Shown here one piece after another: positions 43,001-52,303 of a DNA stretch of 64,000 bases (within the stretch, counting starts at the first letter, position 1; each line of letters opens with the position of its first letter). A program made the position numbers and the translations under genes. The notes under the pieces were generated by a model. That model made no database searches. It was not told the DNA's origin and worked only from the letters and a program-made list of their open reading frames with translations. The stretch lies in NCBI RefSeq assembly GCF_014193695.1, contig NZ_JACHZR010000007.1, positions 124,001 to 188,000 on the forward strand, read 5' to 3'. The stretch comes from Rhizobium sp. BK316. Its GTDB lineage: Bacteria; Pseudomonadota; Alphaproteobacteria; Rhizobiales; Rhizobiaceae.

Positions 43001-46000
43001 ATCTGCGCCTGTGTGCGCGTCCAGGCTTGAACGAGTTCGTGGTTGAAAGCATCCGGATGGCGATAGCGGTCGACGGCCTTGTCCACCTCGGCACGATCAG
43101 GCGCCGCGATTGTCCAGAAGATCACGCTGACCTTCTTTCCGGTCGGAACGCGGACAGTACGACGCAGCGACAGGACGGGATCCAGCGTGAAACCATCAGT
43201 GCCTGAAAGCGCCGCACCTGGATCGAACGCGGCAGCGTTCGCCAGGCTGCGACCGCGGCCGAGGAACTTGCGCCGCTCGGTTTCGAATTCGGTGTGGCGC
43301 GCATCGCCGGCATTGTCGACGATCAGATGTGCGATGCTCATGGCCGCTTCGTTCGGGTCGCGCTTGTTGCGCCAGGCGCGGATAGCGTCGCCGCGCTTGT
43401 CGATCTCCGTCCTCACGAACATTCGGGCGAAAGCCGGATGTGCATTGTCCATGTCGTCCGATGCGATCACCGGTTCGAGATAGGAAGTCACTTCGATGAA
43501 GCGATCTTCCGCGCCCATATTGAACAGCGTCAGGCGGCGGGCTTCCGCATCATGTTCGGTGGCGACGATGCATTCGACCTCGCTCGTGAGCTCGCCAAGC
43601 ACCTTGCTGAAGACGGCCTTCTCGTCAGCAAATTCCACCCTGACCGTTTCGCCTTCAACGCTCTTCGGTTCCGCCGTCGCCGACCACCACTCATTGGTCG
43701 CCATGTCGCGCAGGAAGATGAAGTTGCCCCAGCGATCCTCGGTCGGATCGGGCTTCCAGCGGGAGACGGAAAGACCGTTCCAGCGGGCATAACCCGCGCC
43801 CGTCGCCGTCAGCATCAGGGAATAATGACCGTTCGACAGGAAGACGAGCTCGCGGTCGCGCGATGCCGGATCGGCAAGCTTGCGGATGACCGGACGCATG
43901 AGTTCGTCCTGGATGGCGGCGGGTGTAACGGATTCGTCCTTGCCGCTCATGACCGGGATGTCGCGCGGCGCCTTTTCCTGCAGCAGCAGTTCGGCCGCTT
44001 CGATGACCGGATCCGAGTGGAAGAGCTCGCGCAACAGCCCGTCGAAAGCGACGTTGGCGACAGCCGCAATCGACATGCCGTGATGGTGCGCATAGTAGTT
44101 ATAGACGACCACACATTTCTTGCCCTCAGGCACTCGTGTCGGCGTGAAATCGACGGCATCATGAAAACCGAACTTGCCGAGAGCACCGAGCTTGCGAAGC
44201 TTCTGCAGGTTTTCGAGCGCCGCCGCCGGATAATACTGGCTGGCGAGCAGCGAGGCATAGGGCGCGATGACGGCATTGTGGCCGAGACCGCGCTTCAGGC
44301 CGAGCGTCGGCACACCGAAGTTCGTGTATTGATAGTTGAGGTTATGGTCGCGGGCATTGAAAGCCGCTTCCGAGATGCCCCAGGGCGTACCGAGCTTGCG
44401 GGCATGGTTCATCTGCTCGACGATGACGAGATTGTTGGTCTGGTTGAGAATGCCGCCGCCGCGCTCCTGCATGACGAGCGGGGCCATCAGATATTCGAAC
44501 ATCGAACCGGACCAGGAAACCAGCGCGCCACGCGAACCGACCGGCACGACCTGGCGGCCAAGCTTGTACCAATGCTCCGTCGGCAGGTCACCTTTGGCGA
44601 TGCCGAAGAGTGAGGTCAGGCGGCATTCGGACGCGAGAAGGTCGTAGCAGGCAGCATCCAGTTCGCCGCTTTCCACACGGTAGCCGATCGACAGCAGGCG
44701 ACGCTCCGAACGGAACAGAAAGCCGAAATCCATCGAAAAGGCGAGATCGCGCGCCTTGTCGCGAAGTGCGACGAGGCGCGGACGCAAGGCATCGATATTG
44801 GAAAGGTCGAAGGTACTATCGGAGATATGTGCCTCGCAGACCTTGACGAGCGAAGCCGCCCACAACGTGACCTCTTCCGTCTGCTTCGACTTCACCTCAT
44901 GATGCAGGTTGCCGGCGAGGTTCTGAATGTCGCGCGCCAGGACCGCGAGGTTGATGACACGGATCGAGGCAAACTCGTGCTCGCGCTTGACCGCGGCAAG
45001 CGCGTTCTGGAAGCCGGCGATGCGCTCTTCCAGACGGCGGCGCAGCGGCCGCACGGTCTTGCGGTCGTCAGGCAGGTCGTCCAACACTTCACCGAGAATG
45101 CCGGCCGTATCACCGACACCGTCGAGATTGCCCTGGACATGTGCCGAGGGCGCCTCCGCCCAGTCGCGGCAGGCTGAGGAAATGGCAATCAGGTGACCGG
45201 CGAGATTACCGCTGTCGACCGCCGAAACATAGCGAGGCCCCAGCGTCTGCAGCGTATCGGTGTGATACCAGTTGAAGAGATGGCCGCGGAACTTTTCCAT
45301 GCGGTCGACCGTGGCGACCGTCTGCTCCAGGCGCTCGATCGTCTCCTCGAAGGAGAACCATCCGAAATAGCGGCCGGAAATGACGGACAGGAGATAGACG
45401 CCAATATTTGTGGGCGAAGTGCGCGTCGCCACGATGACATGCGGCGTTTCCTGCACGTTGTCGGGCGGCAGATAGTTCTGCTCCTCCGTCGTGAAGGTTT
45501 CGAAGTATCGCCAGGTGCGACGCGCGACCTTTCGCAACTCGTCGGAGACGTCATCCGGCACGTCGAGACGATCTTCCGTCTCGGCCGACTGGCTTACATA
45601 CCAGGCGACGGCTGGTGACAGGATCCAGAGGAGCGCGAAGGGAATACCAACGAGGAAGGCGTCGTCGCCTGACAGCGCCGCAAAACCTATCGCCAGGACC
45701 GCGAGGACCGGCGCATGCCACATCGCTTCGTAATAGGAAAGAATGGTGCCCTGCTTGCCGGCCTGGACGCTGGCCGCAGTACGCCACTGGAGCATCAGCC
45801 TGTGGCTGACGAACAGGCGGTATAGCGAACGGCTGATCGCATCCGCCATCATGCAGGCAGAGTCGGCGATGAAGATGATGCGCAGCGCCACCTGAGCATT
45901 GGCAGCCGTGATATCCGACCAGACGGTATGGAGATGAGCGCTGGCGACGATATCGCTGCTGCGCGGAATGATGCCGCTGACGAGCGACAGGGTGGGCGCC

Positions 46001-48525
46001 ACGAACAGGCAGGAGATCAGCAGGATCTGCCAGATCAGCGCGCCGAACGGCTCCATCAGATACCAGCCGAGCACGGAAGCGAAGAACCAGGCGATCGGTG
46101 TCAGCGACCGGCGCAAATTATCGAACATCTTCCAGCGGCCGAGCGCGGTGACGCCGTATTTCGGATTGAGCATATAGGGCAGGAGCTGCCAGTCGCCGCG
46201 AGCCCAGCGATGCTGCCGCGAGGTCTCGACCTCATAGCGGACCGGGAAATCTTCGACGAGTTCGAGATCGGTGACGAGCGCGCAGCGCGCCATCGACCCC
46301 TCGAGAAGGTCGTGGCTGAGCACCGAATTCTCTGCGATGCGGCCTTTCAGCGAAGCCTCGAAAGCATCGACATGATAGAGGCCCTTGCCGGTGAACGTGC
46401 CCTCGCCGGCAAGATCCTGATAGACATCCGAAACCGTGAAAACATACGGGTCGAGACCGCGGTTGATCGAAAAGACGCGCTGGAAGACCGACGCATCCTT
46501 GCCCGTCGTCAGCGACGGCGTCACGCGCGGCTGCAGAATACCATAACCGCTTTCGACTCGACCAGTTTCCGGGTTGATGACCGGCCGGTTGATCGGGTGA
46601 TGGAGCTTGCCGACGAGTTTGGTGACGGTATCACGCATGAGGCGGGTATCGGCATCGAGCGTCATGACGTATTTGATATCGGCAGGCACGGTATTGGCGC
46701 CTGGCAGGTAGGTCGTGTCGCGGTCGCCGCGCAGCAGCAGGTTCAGCTCGTGCAACTTGCCGCGCTTGCGCTCCCAGCCCATCCATACACCCTCGGACGG
46801 ATTGTAGAGGCGGCGGCGATGCAGGAGATGGAAGCGCGTCCCGCCGTCATAGGCATAACGAGCTGAGAGATTGGCAACTTCACGGCGTGCATATTCCAGC
46901 ACGTCCAGATCGGAAGAGCTTTCCTCCACATCGCTGTCCGGCCAATCGCTGAGCAGTGCAAAATGGATTTCGCCGTGCGGATTGGCGAGATAATGAACCT
47001 CGAGATTGCGCACCATCTCGTCAACGCTGTCACGATCGGAAATCAGACAAGGCACGACGACGAGCGTGCGCGCATCGTCAGGGATACCCCGCTTGAACTC
47101 GTAACCGACGAGCCGCGCCGGCGTGACGAAGAAGGACAGCACGGTATTGAAGAGGCCATTTGCACCTTCCGACGCCGGCAGCGAGAATAGGATGAGCAGC
47201 AGGGCGATTTCGATCGACGCCATGCCGGCAATGGCCATGAACCCGCCGACAACAGCCATGGCGATGATCGTGATCAGCACGACCGGAACGGCGATCGCCA
47301 TCCAATTGAACTTGCGGACGGCGCGGAAGACGTGCTGCGCCAGCGTTGGACGGTAATCCGCGCGCGCTTCGAACTTCAGGCGTTGAGCGCCTGTAATGAA
47401 GCCGCCGATATCAGGCTCATGCGGCTGCGCCTCGTCGGAATGCCTGACCTCAGCCACCATGTCGACGGCGAGTTGGGCGATTTGCACCTCGCTCAGCGGC
47501 GAGCGTCTGGCAAGCTTTTCGATCTGCCTGCGATAGCTGTTGCGCGAACCGGGATCGAGATCACCGTAGTCGGACTTGTCCCAGAGCAACCTGTCGACAT
47601 GGCTGACCTGCTCGATCCAGACCGACCACTCCGTATCGTTGATCTCGCGTAGGCTGCGGATGATATTGCCCGTTGTGACATTGCCGGCAGAGAGGCGGCT
47701 ATGCTCCGCCATCGTCACTTCTTCGCTGTCACGCCCGAGCCGCTCCAGCCGCTGGTCCAACCAGGAGATCGCCATGCTCGAAGTCTGCGAACCATCACGC
47801 ATGCGGTAGAGGAATTGCGTCGAGAAAGTATTGTCCTCGGCAAGTTCCTCCAGCGTCCTCAGATAGGCGGCAGCCTTTGCGGTGTCGGCTAAGCGAACCA
47901 GTACGTCGGCGGCCTCATTGGCGCGGCGGCGCATGCCGCGGCTGCGCTCGACTCGGCTCGAAATACGGCGGAGGTTTTCGACCAGCACGTAGCGCACCAG
48001 AGACGGCAGCGCCCAGAGCTCGCCAATTCTCAGTGTCTCATGCTGCTGGAAGCCATCGACGAGCGCCGTCAGGCTTTCCTGCGAGATGGTGCTGTGGGTA
48101 TGGGCGACATAGAGCCAGGCCAGTACGAGCGTGCGCGGGATTTCGGCATCGCCGATATCAGTCAAAGGCAGTTCGCGATAGAAGCGGCGCGGGAAATCAC
48201 GACGGACTTCCTGGATAGCTTCTTCGACGATGTAATGATTGTCGAGCAGCCATTCCGCGGCTGGCGTGATCCTCCCGCCGGCCTCGGCGTCGGCCGCTGT
48301 CGTGCGGTAGACGCGCAGGATTTCCTTCTCGTTCTCCCTGTGGCGCGCGAAGAAATCGAACGGTGCGAAGCCTGGCAACTCGTTCACAGTACGGCAGGCG
48401 ACGCTTTCACCCATTGCCCTGATGTCCTCATTGGACAGATAGGTTGAGCGGATCGAATCACTGTGGTCGATCTGCTTCTTCTCAGACTCGCGCGGTAGGC
48501 TCGGAGACGGATTGGCAATGGACAT
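40006..48525 (-). CDS. ndvB: Cyclic beta-1,2-glucan synthase
   Basis: This 2839-residue inner membrane protein builds, elongates and cyclises beta-1,2-glucan from UDP-glucose. An N-terminal region of about 420 residues is followed by a membrane pair, then a GT84 glycosyltransferase domain with DADTRL near 623 and the QHRW signature (SRQHRWARGDWQ) near 770, and further helices to about 1010. Two glycoamylase/GH94-related modules follow; the C-terminal phosphorylase module has GGDWNDGMNRVG near 2530 with the catalytic Asp, and controls ring size. Length matches S. meliloti NdvB (about 2830). ATG at 48525 is chosen; ATG at 48552 is possible and neither has a good ribosome binding site. Confidence 0.97.
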   Translation of the reverse strand: MSIANPSPSLPRESEKKQIDHSDSIRSTYLSNEDIRAMGESVACRTVNELPGFAPFDFFARHRENEKEILRVYRTTAADAEAGGRITPAAEWLLDNHYIVEEAIQEVRRDFPRRFYRELPLTDIGDAEIPRTLVLAWLYVAHTHSTISQESLTALVDGFQQHETLRIGELWALPSLVRYVLVENLRRISSRVERSRGMRRRANEAADVLVRLADTAKAAAYLRTLEELAEDNTFSTQFLYRMRDGSQTSSMAISWLDQRLERLGRDSEEVTMAEHSRLSAGNVTTGNIIRSLREINDTEWSVWIEQVSHVDRLLWDKSDYGDLDPGSRNSYRRQIEKLARRSPLSEVQIAQLAVDMVAEVRHSDEAQPHEPDIGGFITGAQRLKFEARADYRPTLAQHVFRAVRKFNWMAIAVPVVLITIIAMAVVGGFMAIAGMASIEIALLLILFSLPASEGANGLFNTVLSFFVTPARLVGYEFKRGIPDDARTLVVVPCLISDRDSVDEMVRNLEVHYLANPHGEIHFALLSDWPDSDVEESSSDLDVLEYARREVANLSARYAYDGGTRFHLLHRRRLYNPSEGVWMGWERKRGKLHELNLLLRGDRDTTYLPGANTVPADIKYVMTLDADTRLMRDTVTKLVGKLHHPINRPVINPETGRVESGYGILQPRVTPSLTTGKDASVFQRVFSINRGLDPYVFTVSDVYQDLAGEGTFTGKGLYHVDAFEASLKGRIAENSVLSHDLLEGSMARCALVTDLELVEDFPVRYEVETSRQHRWARGDWQLLPYMLNPKYGVTALGRWKMFDNLRRSLTPIAWFFASVLGWYLMEPFGALIWQILLISCLFVAPTLSLVSGIIPRSSDIVASAHLHTVWSDITAANAQVALRIIFIADSACMMADAISRSLYRLFVSHRLMLQWRTAASVQAGKQGTILSYYEAMWHAPVLAVLAIGFAALSGDDAFLVGIPFALLWILSPAVAWYVSQSAETEDRLDVPDDVSDELRKVARRTWRYFETFTTEEQNYLPPDNVQETPHVIVATRTSPTNIGVYLLSVISGRYFGWFSFEETIERLEQTVATVDRMEKFRGHLFNWYHTDTLQTLGPRYVSAVDSGNLAGHLIAISSACRDWAEAPSAHVQGNLDGVGDTAGILGEVLDDLPDDRKTVRPLRRRLEERIAGFQNALAAVKREHEFASIRVINLAVLARDIQNLAGNLHHEVKSKQTEEVTLWAASLVKVCEAHISDSTFDLSNIDALRPRLVALRDKARDLAFSMDFGFLFRSERRLLSIGYRVESGELDAACYDLLASECRLTSLFGIAKGDLPTEHWYKLGRQVVPVGSRGALVSWSGSMFEYLMAPLVMQERGGGILNQTNNLVIVEQMNHARKLGTPWGISEAAFNARDHNLNYQYTNFGVPTLGLKRGLGHNAVIAPYASLLASQYYPAAALENLQKLRKLGALGKFGFHDAVDFTPTRVPEGKKCVVVYNYYAHHHGMSIAAVANVAFDGLLRELFHSDPVIEAAELLLQEKAPRDIPVMSGKDESVTPAAIQDELMRPVIRKLADPASRDRELVFLSNGHYSLMLTATGAGYARWNGLSVSRWKPDPTEDRWGNFIFLRDMATNEWWSATAEPKSVEGETVRVEFADEKAVFSKVLGELTSEVECIVATEHDAEARRLTLFNMGAEDRFIEVTSYLEPVIASDDMDNAHPAFARMFVRTEIDKRGDAIRAWRNKRDPNEAAMSIAHLIVDNAGDARHTEFETERRKFLGRGRSLANAAAFDPGAALSGTDGFTLDPVLSLRRTVRVPTGKKVSVIFWTIAAPDRAEVDKAVDRYRHPDAFNHELVQAWTRTQAQMRHVGVSSQQAAAFQHLGRYLVYPDMQLRGDHMVVRTGMQSQSALWPLAISGDFPIFTLRIDDDMDLEIAREALLAQEYLRSRGVTADLVIMNERASSYVQDMQHALDAMCENVRRMGQADGLRQHIFAVRRDLMEESTYQALIAASRVTLHARNGKVVDQINRTLMLFALGKEELEETEKTERAGMPVKRIPPLPAPAIKTVAIEEEGDLDFWNGIGGFSRDGREYVTRLPGGRATPQPWINVISNDQFGFHVSAEGAGFTWSVNSRDYQLTSWSNDAVINRSGEALYIADLESGAVMTPFATLSRRNDIRFEARHGLGYSTFSSMQHEIALEVTQTVCREKPVKLQRLRLRNTGSESRKLRLYAYVEWVLGNNPQKTASFILSKHDEETGALFATNLYSIDYSGRTAFFAASETVSSFSASRREFLGKTGTIEAPFAVTAAAALSGSTDLDGDPAAILAIDIELGADEERDVTFFLGDAPTEEAARALLADIRKGSFDEAVQANQGFWQEFTGKLQISTPDQGMNNLVNTWLPYQSLGCRIMARTAFYQASGAFGFRDQLQDTLAFVLQEPALARRQIVNAASRQFREGDVQHWWLPGTGAGVRTMISDDVVWLAYAIDHYCSVSGDRSVLDEQLPFLEGPALLEGQHDSFSKPEMSEDTASVYEHAALALDLAIARKGTNGLPLFLGGDWNDGMNRVGIGGQGTSVWLGWFLAGTLRSFVPYAEERGDKARAERWRTHLTELKRALESAAWDGGYYRRGTFDDGTPLGSKENLECQIDSIAQSWSVLSGEGDSERAAKAMDAVLAQLVDEEARVIRLFTPPFEKSSKDPGYIKAYPPGVRENGGQYTHASTWVVMALANLKRGDDALRCFQILNPITHSLNKAAAERYRVEPYVVAADVYGDDPYIGRGGWTWYTGSAGWLYRAAVEGILGIRLKGGQLFVNPSLPSNWDGFAAEIKRGGSKYRISVSKASNAEGYTLSINGSEVANPHEGYPVG

Positions 48526-48840
48526 AGGTTCGGTTCTGGATCCAAACGACATTGTTGAATGTGGGCGGGCTTTCTACATTGCTTATGATGCCTCTCGCAT
48601 GAACGGACCGATCCTCGCCGACGGCCGGAAAACCAAGATAAACGAGCGGTCCGAGAGCGTTGCAGCAAGGGAGCGACCCCATTCAGCCGTGACTTTGCGA
48701 TGGTCACGGGTGCCCGATACCCTCCCCGCAAGGCCATTCGGGAAAGTTGGACAGGCTTGCGATAATTCAAGTCGTGAGACCTGTTTCCAGAGCGCCATAC
48801 GCCCATGCGGACGCACTAAGGACGCCCTAGCTCTTTGAAT
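48526..48840. other. Upstream region of ndvB
   Basis: These 315 bases hold the ndvB leader and promoter. No gene was recognised. A perfect 7-bp inverted repeat CCGTGAC (48687-48693) / GTCACGG (48703-48709) with a 9-base loop lies about 160 bases upstream of the start codon and could be a regulator site or leader hairpin. Confidence 0.45.
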
Positions 48841-49032
48841 CTACGCATCAGGCTTTCCGTAAGTCGCCCGACCCACAGGCATGAAAAGCCGCGTGGATGA
48901 CGTCCATGGGCTGGACGGCCTTATCAGCGCCTCACGCCTAATTTCGGGGATGAGCGGGATTTCGCGGAACAGGTGAAGATGGATGATGGCCGGGATCGGG
49001 ATACCCAGCGACCACAGCAGGATGCCTCTCAT
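48841..49032 (-). CDS. Small membrane protein (63 aa) with IPIP motif
   Basis: ATG at 49032 follows GGAG at a 7-base spacing. The N-terminus (MRGILLWSLGIPIPAIIHLHLF) is one hydrophobic helix with a central IPIP, resembling a widespread class of 25-50-residue proteobacterial membrane peptides of unknown function. Here a polar tail of about 40 residues continues to Asp-Ala at the stop codon, longer than I expect for the class; the extension may come from loss of an earlier stop. An EcfG-like promoter lies 37 bases upstream. Confidence 0.55.
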   Translation of the reverse strand: MRGILLWSLGIPIPAIIHLHLFREIPLIPEIRREALIRPSSPWTSSTRLFMPVGRATYGKPDA

Positions 49033-49068
49033 GACCATTCTCCAAGTCGAACACCAAAGTGTCAGGAG

Positions 49069-49093
49069 AATGCCGCTGCATCCCAATTGTTCC
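49069..49093 (-). promoter_or_regulatory. EcfG-like promoter of the 63-residue gene
   Basis: On the minus strand GGAAC (49093-49089), 16 bases, then CATT (49072-49069): one mismatch from GGAAC-N16/17-CGTT. The predicted start is about 30 bases before the ATG at 49032. Confidence 0.4.
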
Positions 49094-49151
49094 AGATAGG
49101 GAAATGATCGATCAGGCGAGCGCCATCAGGTAGCGCCCGGAACGAGCCGTC

Positions 49152-49316
49152 TCAGCCGACGACGCCGAAAACCATTGCGACGACGAAAAGGAATGCCGCC
49201 GTGAAAATCGTTGCATGGATCGCGGTCTGAATCTTGTGCCGCGTGGTGACCGGCTTCTTGGCCGATACGGATCCGTACTGGTTCACATGAGTATGCGAAA
49301 TACCCAGATTTGCCAT
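49152..49316 (-). CDS. Small single-pass membrane protein (54 aa)
   Basis: ATG at 49316 follows GGAGG at a 6-base spacing, a very strong ribosome binding site. The protein has a polar N-terminus (MANLGISHTHVNQYGSVSA), a basic stretch (KKPVTTRHKIQTAIHA) and one C-terminal membrane helix (TIFTAAFLFVVAMVFGVVG). That layout is a tail-anchored small protein with a cytoplasmic head. No family recognised. Confidence 0.65.
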   Translation of the reverse strand: MANLGISHTHVNQYGSVSAKKPVTTRHKIQTAIHATIFTAAFLFVVAMVFGVVG

Positions 49317-49449
49317 GTGTCGCCTCCGTCTGTTTGTTTTTGCGGCCGGACAGCCAGCTCGCATTTATTTTCTTACATTCTCTATAAGGTAGGTAGAGAT
49401 AAATTTCCGTCCAGAGCAGACGAAAGAGAAAATCCACCCAGGCTTCTGC

Positions 49450-49638
49450 TCAGCAGAGCGTGCGCCACGCCCAAATCCAGGAACGCTCTGCAGCGTTGTC
49501 GCCCTGGGGTGTGTTGGGGGATGTTTCGATCAACCGGCGATCCTTTTCCGCCGGGATAGTAACGGAGGCGGTTTCCCTCCGCTCGGCCTTAACAGGTGGA
49601 TCGAGGTAACCCATGGTCATCCCACCGAGAAAGAACAT
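49450..49638 (-). CDS. Hypothetical protein (62 aa)
   Basis: ATG at 49638 follows GGAGG at 7 bases. The protein is hydrophilic with a short apolar start (MFFLGGMTMGYLDPPVK) and a Trp-containing end (ERSWIWAWRTLC). No family is recognised and the low complexity of its middle part gives no clue. A good sigma-70 promoter (49683-49710) lies upstream, which supports expression. Confidence 0.5.
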   Translation of the reverse strand: MFFLGGMTMGYLDPPVKAERRETASVTIPAEKDRRLIETSPNTPQGDNAAERSWIWAWRTLC

Positions 49639-49682
49639 GCCTCAACCTCCATCGATCACGAAAGCTAACGGTCGTTAACGCG

Positions 49683-49710
49683 ATCATGACAGAACTAAGG
49701 CAGCTGTCAA
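49683..49710 (-). promoter_or_regulatory. Sigma-70 type promoter of the 62-residue gene
   Basis: On the minus strand TTGACA (49710-49705), 16 bases, then CATGAT (49688-49683), which matches TATAAT at four of six positions. Transcription would start near 49676, 38 bases before the start codon. Confidence 0.5.
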
Positions 49711-49800
49711 TAGTCTAGTCGAATGGTCGTGTTTTAGGAAACCATTATCCTTAACGTCGACGCGGTGCGAGATTTTTCAAAGGTTTGAAAACATTGGCTT

Positions 49801-50550
49801 TCAAGCCTTTACGAAACCCTTGCTCGCGATCATCAAATTTCGCGTGTACTCTTCGTGAACACTGCCGGCGGCAAGTTCAGCCGATGTCAGCCGTTCAACG
49901 ACGGCACCGCCACGCATCACAGCAAGCCTCCCACACATATGGGTGATGACACCGAGATCATGGCTGACCATGACGAAGGTTAGGTTCCGGTCGCGGCGGA
50001 TCTGTTCGAGAAGGTTGAGAACTTCGGCCTGCACGGAGGCATCGAGCGCCGATGTCGGCTCATCGAGCAACAGGATCGACGGTTCGACGATCAGTGCGCG
50101 GGCAATCGCCACACGCTGCCGCTGGCCGCCGGAAAGCTGATGCGGATAGCGGAAGCGGAAGCCATTGCCGAGCCCGACCTCGTCGAGCGCGCGGGCAATG
50201 CGCTTCTCGCTATCACCTATGCCATGGATCGCCAGCGGTTCTAGAAGCAGCCGGTCGACGGTTTGGCGAGGATGCAGCGAGCCGTAGGGGTCTTGAAACA
50301 CCATCTGGACGCTTCGGTAAAAGTTCCTGCTGCGCTTTGCACCCTTCAGAACCTCGCCGTGAACGCGGACGATACCCTCGCTGACGGGCGCGAGCCCTGC
50401 AACGGCTCGCAGCAACGTCGACTTGCCCGAGCCGGACTCACCGACGAGCCCGAAGGATTCGCCACTTTCGATGGAGACACTCACATCCTTCAGCGCATAA
50501 AAATGGTCGTAGACGACACCGAGATGGTCTGCAGATAGCGCTGTACTCAT
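49801..50550 (-). CDS. Peptide ABC transporter ATP-binding protein (DppF/OppF type)
   Basis: This 249-residue ATPase shows Walker A GESGSGKST, the Q-loop MVFQDPYGSLHPRQTV (the DPYxSLxPR motif of the OppF/DppF class), signature LSGGQRQRVAIARALI, Walker B LLLDEPTSALDASVQ and the H-loop VSHDLGV. ATG at 50550 overlaps the stop codon of the DppD-type gene (ATGA). It is the last gene of a six-gene operon. The usual C-terminal cysteine-rich or oligopeptide extension of about 60 residues is absent, so the protein is a short form. Confidence 0.92.
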   Translation of the reverse strand: MSTALSADHLGVVYDHFYALKDVSVSIESGESFGLVGESGSGKSTLLRAVAGLAPVSEGIVRVHGEVLKGAKRSRNFYRSVQMVFQDPYGSLHPRQTVDRLLLEPLAIHGIGDSEKRIARALDEVGLGNGFRFRYPHQLSGGQRQRVAIARALIVEPSILLLDEPTSALDASVQAEVLNLLEQIRRDRNLTFVMVSHDLGVITHMCGRLAVMRGGAVVERLTSAELAAGSVHEEYTRNLMIASKGFVKA

Positions 50551-51380
50551 GCAGCCCACTCCGGTTTGCGGTCGAGGACGGGCAGCGGATGCCTGTTTTC
50601 ACCGATCTGCGGCATGCAGTTGAGCAGCCCCTGCGTATAGGGATGCTTCGCGTTGCGAAGCTCGGATGCGGCGATCTCTTCGACGATCCGGCCGGCATAC
50701 ATGACGATGACGCGGTCGCAGAAGGAGGAGACCAGCCTCAGATCGTGGGAGACGAAGATCAGCCCCATGCCGCGTTCGGACACCAGCCGGTCCATGATCC
50801 TGAGCACGTCGAGCTGGACCGTAACGTCGAGGGCCGAGGTAGGCTCGTCGGCAATCAGCAATTCCGGCCCAGCGATCAGCATCATGGCGATCATCGCGCG
50901 CTGGCCCATGCCGCCCGAAACCTCGTGCGGATAGAGATCGAAGACCCGATGGGGGTCGCGGATCTGCACTGCTTCCAGCATGGAAAGCGCACGGTCGCGC
51001 GCCTCACCCTTGCCAACCTTCTCATGCGTGCGCAGCGTTTCGCAGATCTGCTTGCCGATGGTCATGACCGGATCGAGCGAATATTTCGGATCCTGCAGGA
51101 TCATGGCGATGCGCTTGCCGCGCAGCCTGCGCCGTTCGACAGCCGAAGCCTTCAGAAGATCGATGCCGCTGAAATTCAATGTGTCGGCGGTAACGATGCC
51201 GTGCTTTGGCGTCAGGCCCATAATGGCGCGGCCGGTCTGCGATTTGCCGGAGCCGGATTCGCCGACGATACCAAGCCGCTCCTTGCCGAGCGTGAACGAA
51301 ACGCCGCGTACGGCTTCGATCACACCGGTGCGGGTCGGATAGCTGACTCGCAGGTTTTTCACAGTCAGAAGCGAACTCAT
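50547..51380 (-). CDS. Peptide ABC transporter ATP-binding protein (DppD/OppD type)
   Basis: This 277-residue ATPase shows Walker A GESGSGKSQ (the final Thr/Ser replaced by Gln, followed by Thr-Gly-Arg), Q-loop MILQDPKYSLDPVMTIGKQI, signature SGGMGQRAMIAMMLI, Walker B LLIADEPTSALD and the H-loop VSHDLRL. The SGKSQT variant is common in this class. Start and stop codons overlap the flanking genes by 4 bases each. It powers peptide import together with the DppF-type partner. Confidence 0.92.
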   Translation of the reverse strand: MSSLLTVKNLRVSYPTRTGVIEAVRGVSFTLGKERLGIVGESGSGKSQTGRAIMGLTPKHGIVTADTLNFSGIDLLKASAVERRRLRGKRIAMILQDPKYSLDPVMTIGKQICETLRTHEKVGKGEARDRALSMLEAVQIRDPHRVFDLYPHEVSGGMGQRAMIAMMLIAGPELLIADEPTSALDVTVQLDVLRIMDRLVSERGMGLIFVSHDLRLVSSFCDRVIVMYAGRIVEEIAASELRNAKHPYTQGLLNCMPQIGENRHPLPVLDRKPEWAA

Positions 51381-52303
51381 TGGCCGGCCTCCTTCGGATC
51401 GAGCGCATCGCGCAGGCCGTCACCCAGAAGGTTGAAGCCGAGGCTGACGACGAGGATGGCGATGCCGGGCATGGCCGCGACCCACCATTGGTCGAGGATG
51501 AAACGGCGGCCGGAGGCAATCATCGCCCCCCATTCCGGCAGCGGCGGCTGGGCACCGAGACCGAGGAAGCCAAGGCCGGCAGCGGTCAGGATGATGCCCG
51601 CCATGTCGAGGGTCACACGAACGATCAGCGAGGACATGCAGAGCGGCATGACGTGCCGCACGATGATCCGCAACGGCGAGGCGCCCATCAGTTTAACCGC
51701 CGATATGTAATCGGAGCGGCGAACCGTCAGCGTCTCGGCGCGGGCGATGCGCGCATAGGGCGGCCAGGACGTGATGGCAATGGCGATGATGGCGTTCTGG
51801 ATGCCCGGTCCAAGCGCTGCGACGAAGGCGAGCGCCAGAACCAGCTTCGGAAAGGCAAGGAAGATATCGGTGATGCGCATCAGCGTCGCATCCACCCATC
51901 CGCCGGCATAACCCGACACCGTACCGACAATGAGGCCGACCGGTGCCGAGATGATGGCGACCAGCACGACAACGAGCAGCGTCAGCCGCGAACCGTAAAC
52001 GAGGCGCGAGAAGATATCGCGGCCCTGATCATCGGTGCCGAGCAGATAGCCGGCGCTACCGGGCGGCAGTAAGCGGGCATTCTTGAGATCGCCGACAACG
52101 GGATTGTGAGTGGCGATGACATTGGCAAAGGCAGCAATCAGCAGCAGCGCCACGATGATGAGCAGGCCGACGACGGCGAGCCGGTTCGCGGTAAACTGCC
52201 GCCACGTGACATAGGCGCGGCCGAGCCGGGCCTGCATGCGCGACTGAGGCCGGTCGGACAGCAGCCACTCGCGGCGGCTGATCGGCGTGGAAGGAACCGT
52301 CAT
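51377..52303 (-). CDS. Peptide ABC transporter permease (DppC type)
   Basis: This 308-residue protein has an N-terminal OppC-type segment (about 35-60) and six helices in total. LGTDDQGRDIFSRLVYGSRLTL is the DppC signature after the first helix, and the EAA coupling loop is KLMGASPLRIIVRHVMPLC. Its ATG overlaps the stop codon of the DppB-type gene. Confidence 0.93.
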   Translation of the reverse strand: MTVPSTPISRREWLLSDRPQSRMQARLGRAYVTWRQFTANRLAVVGLLIIVALLLIAAFANVIATHNPVVGDLKNARLLPPGSAGYLLGTDDQGRDIFSRLVYGSRLTLLVVVLVAIISAPVGLIVGTVSGYAGGWVDATLMRITDIFLAFPKLVLALAFVAALGPGIQNAIIAIAITSWPPYARIARAETLTVRRSDYISAVKLMGASPLRIIVRHVMPLCMSSLIVRVTLDMAGIILTAAGLGFLGLGAQPPLPEWGAMIASGRRFILDQWWVAAMPGIAILVVSLGFNLLGDGLRDALDPKEAGQ

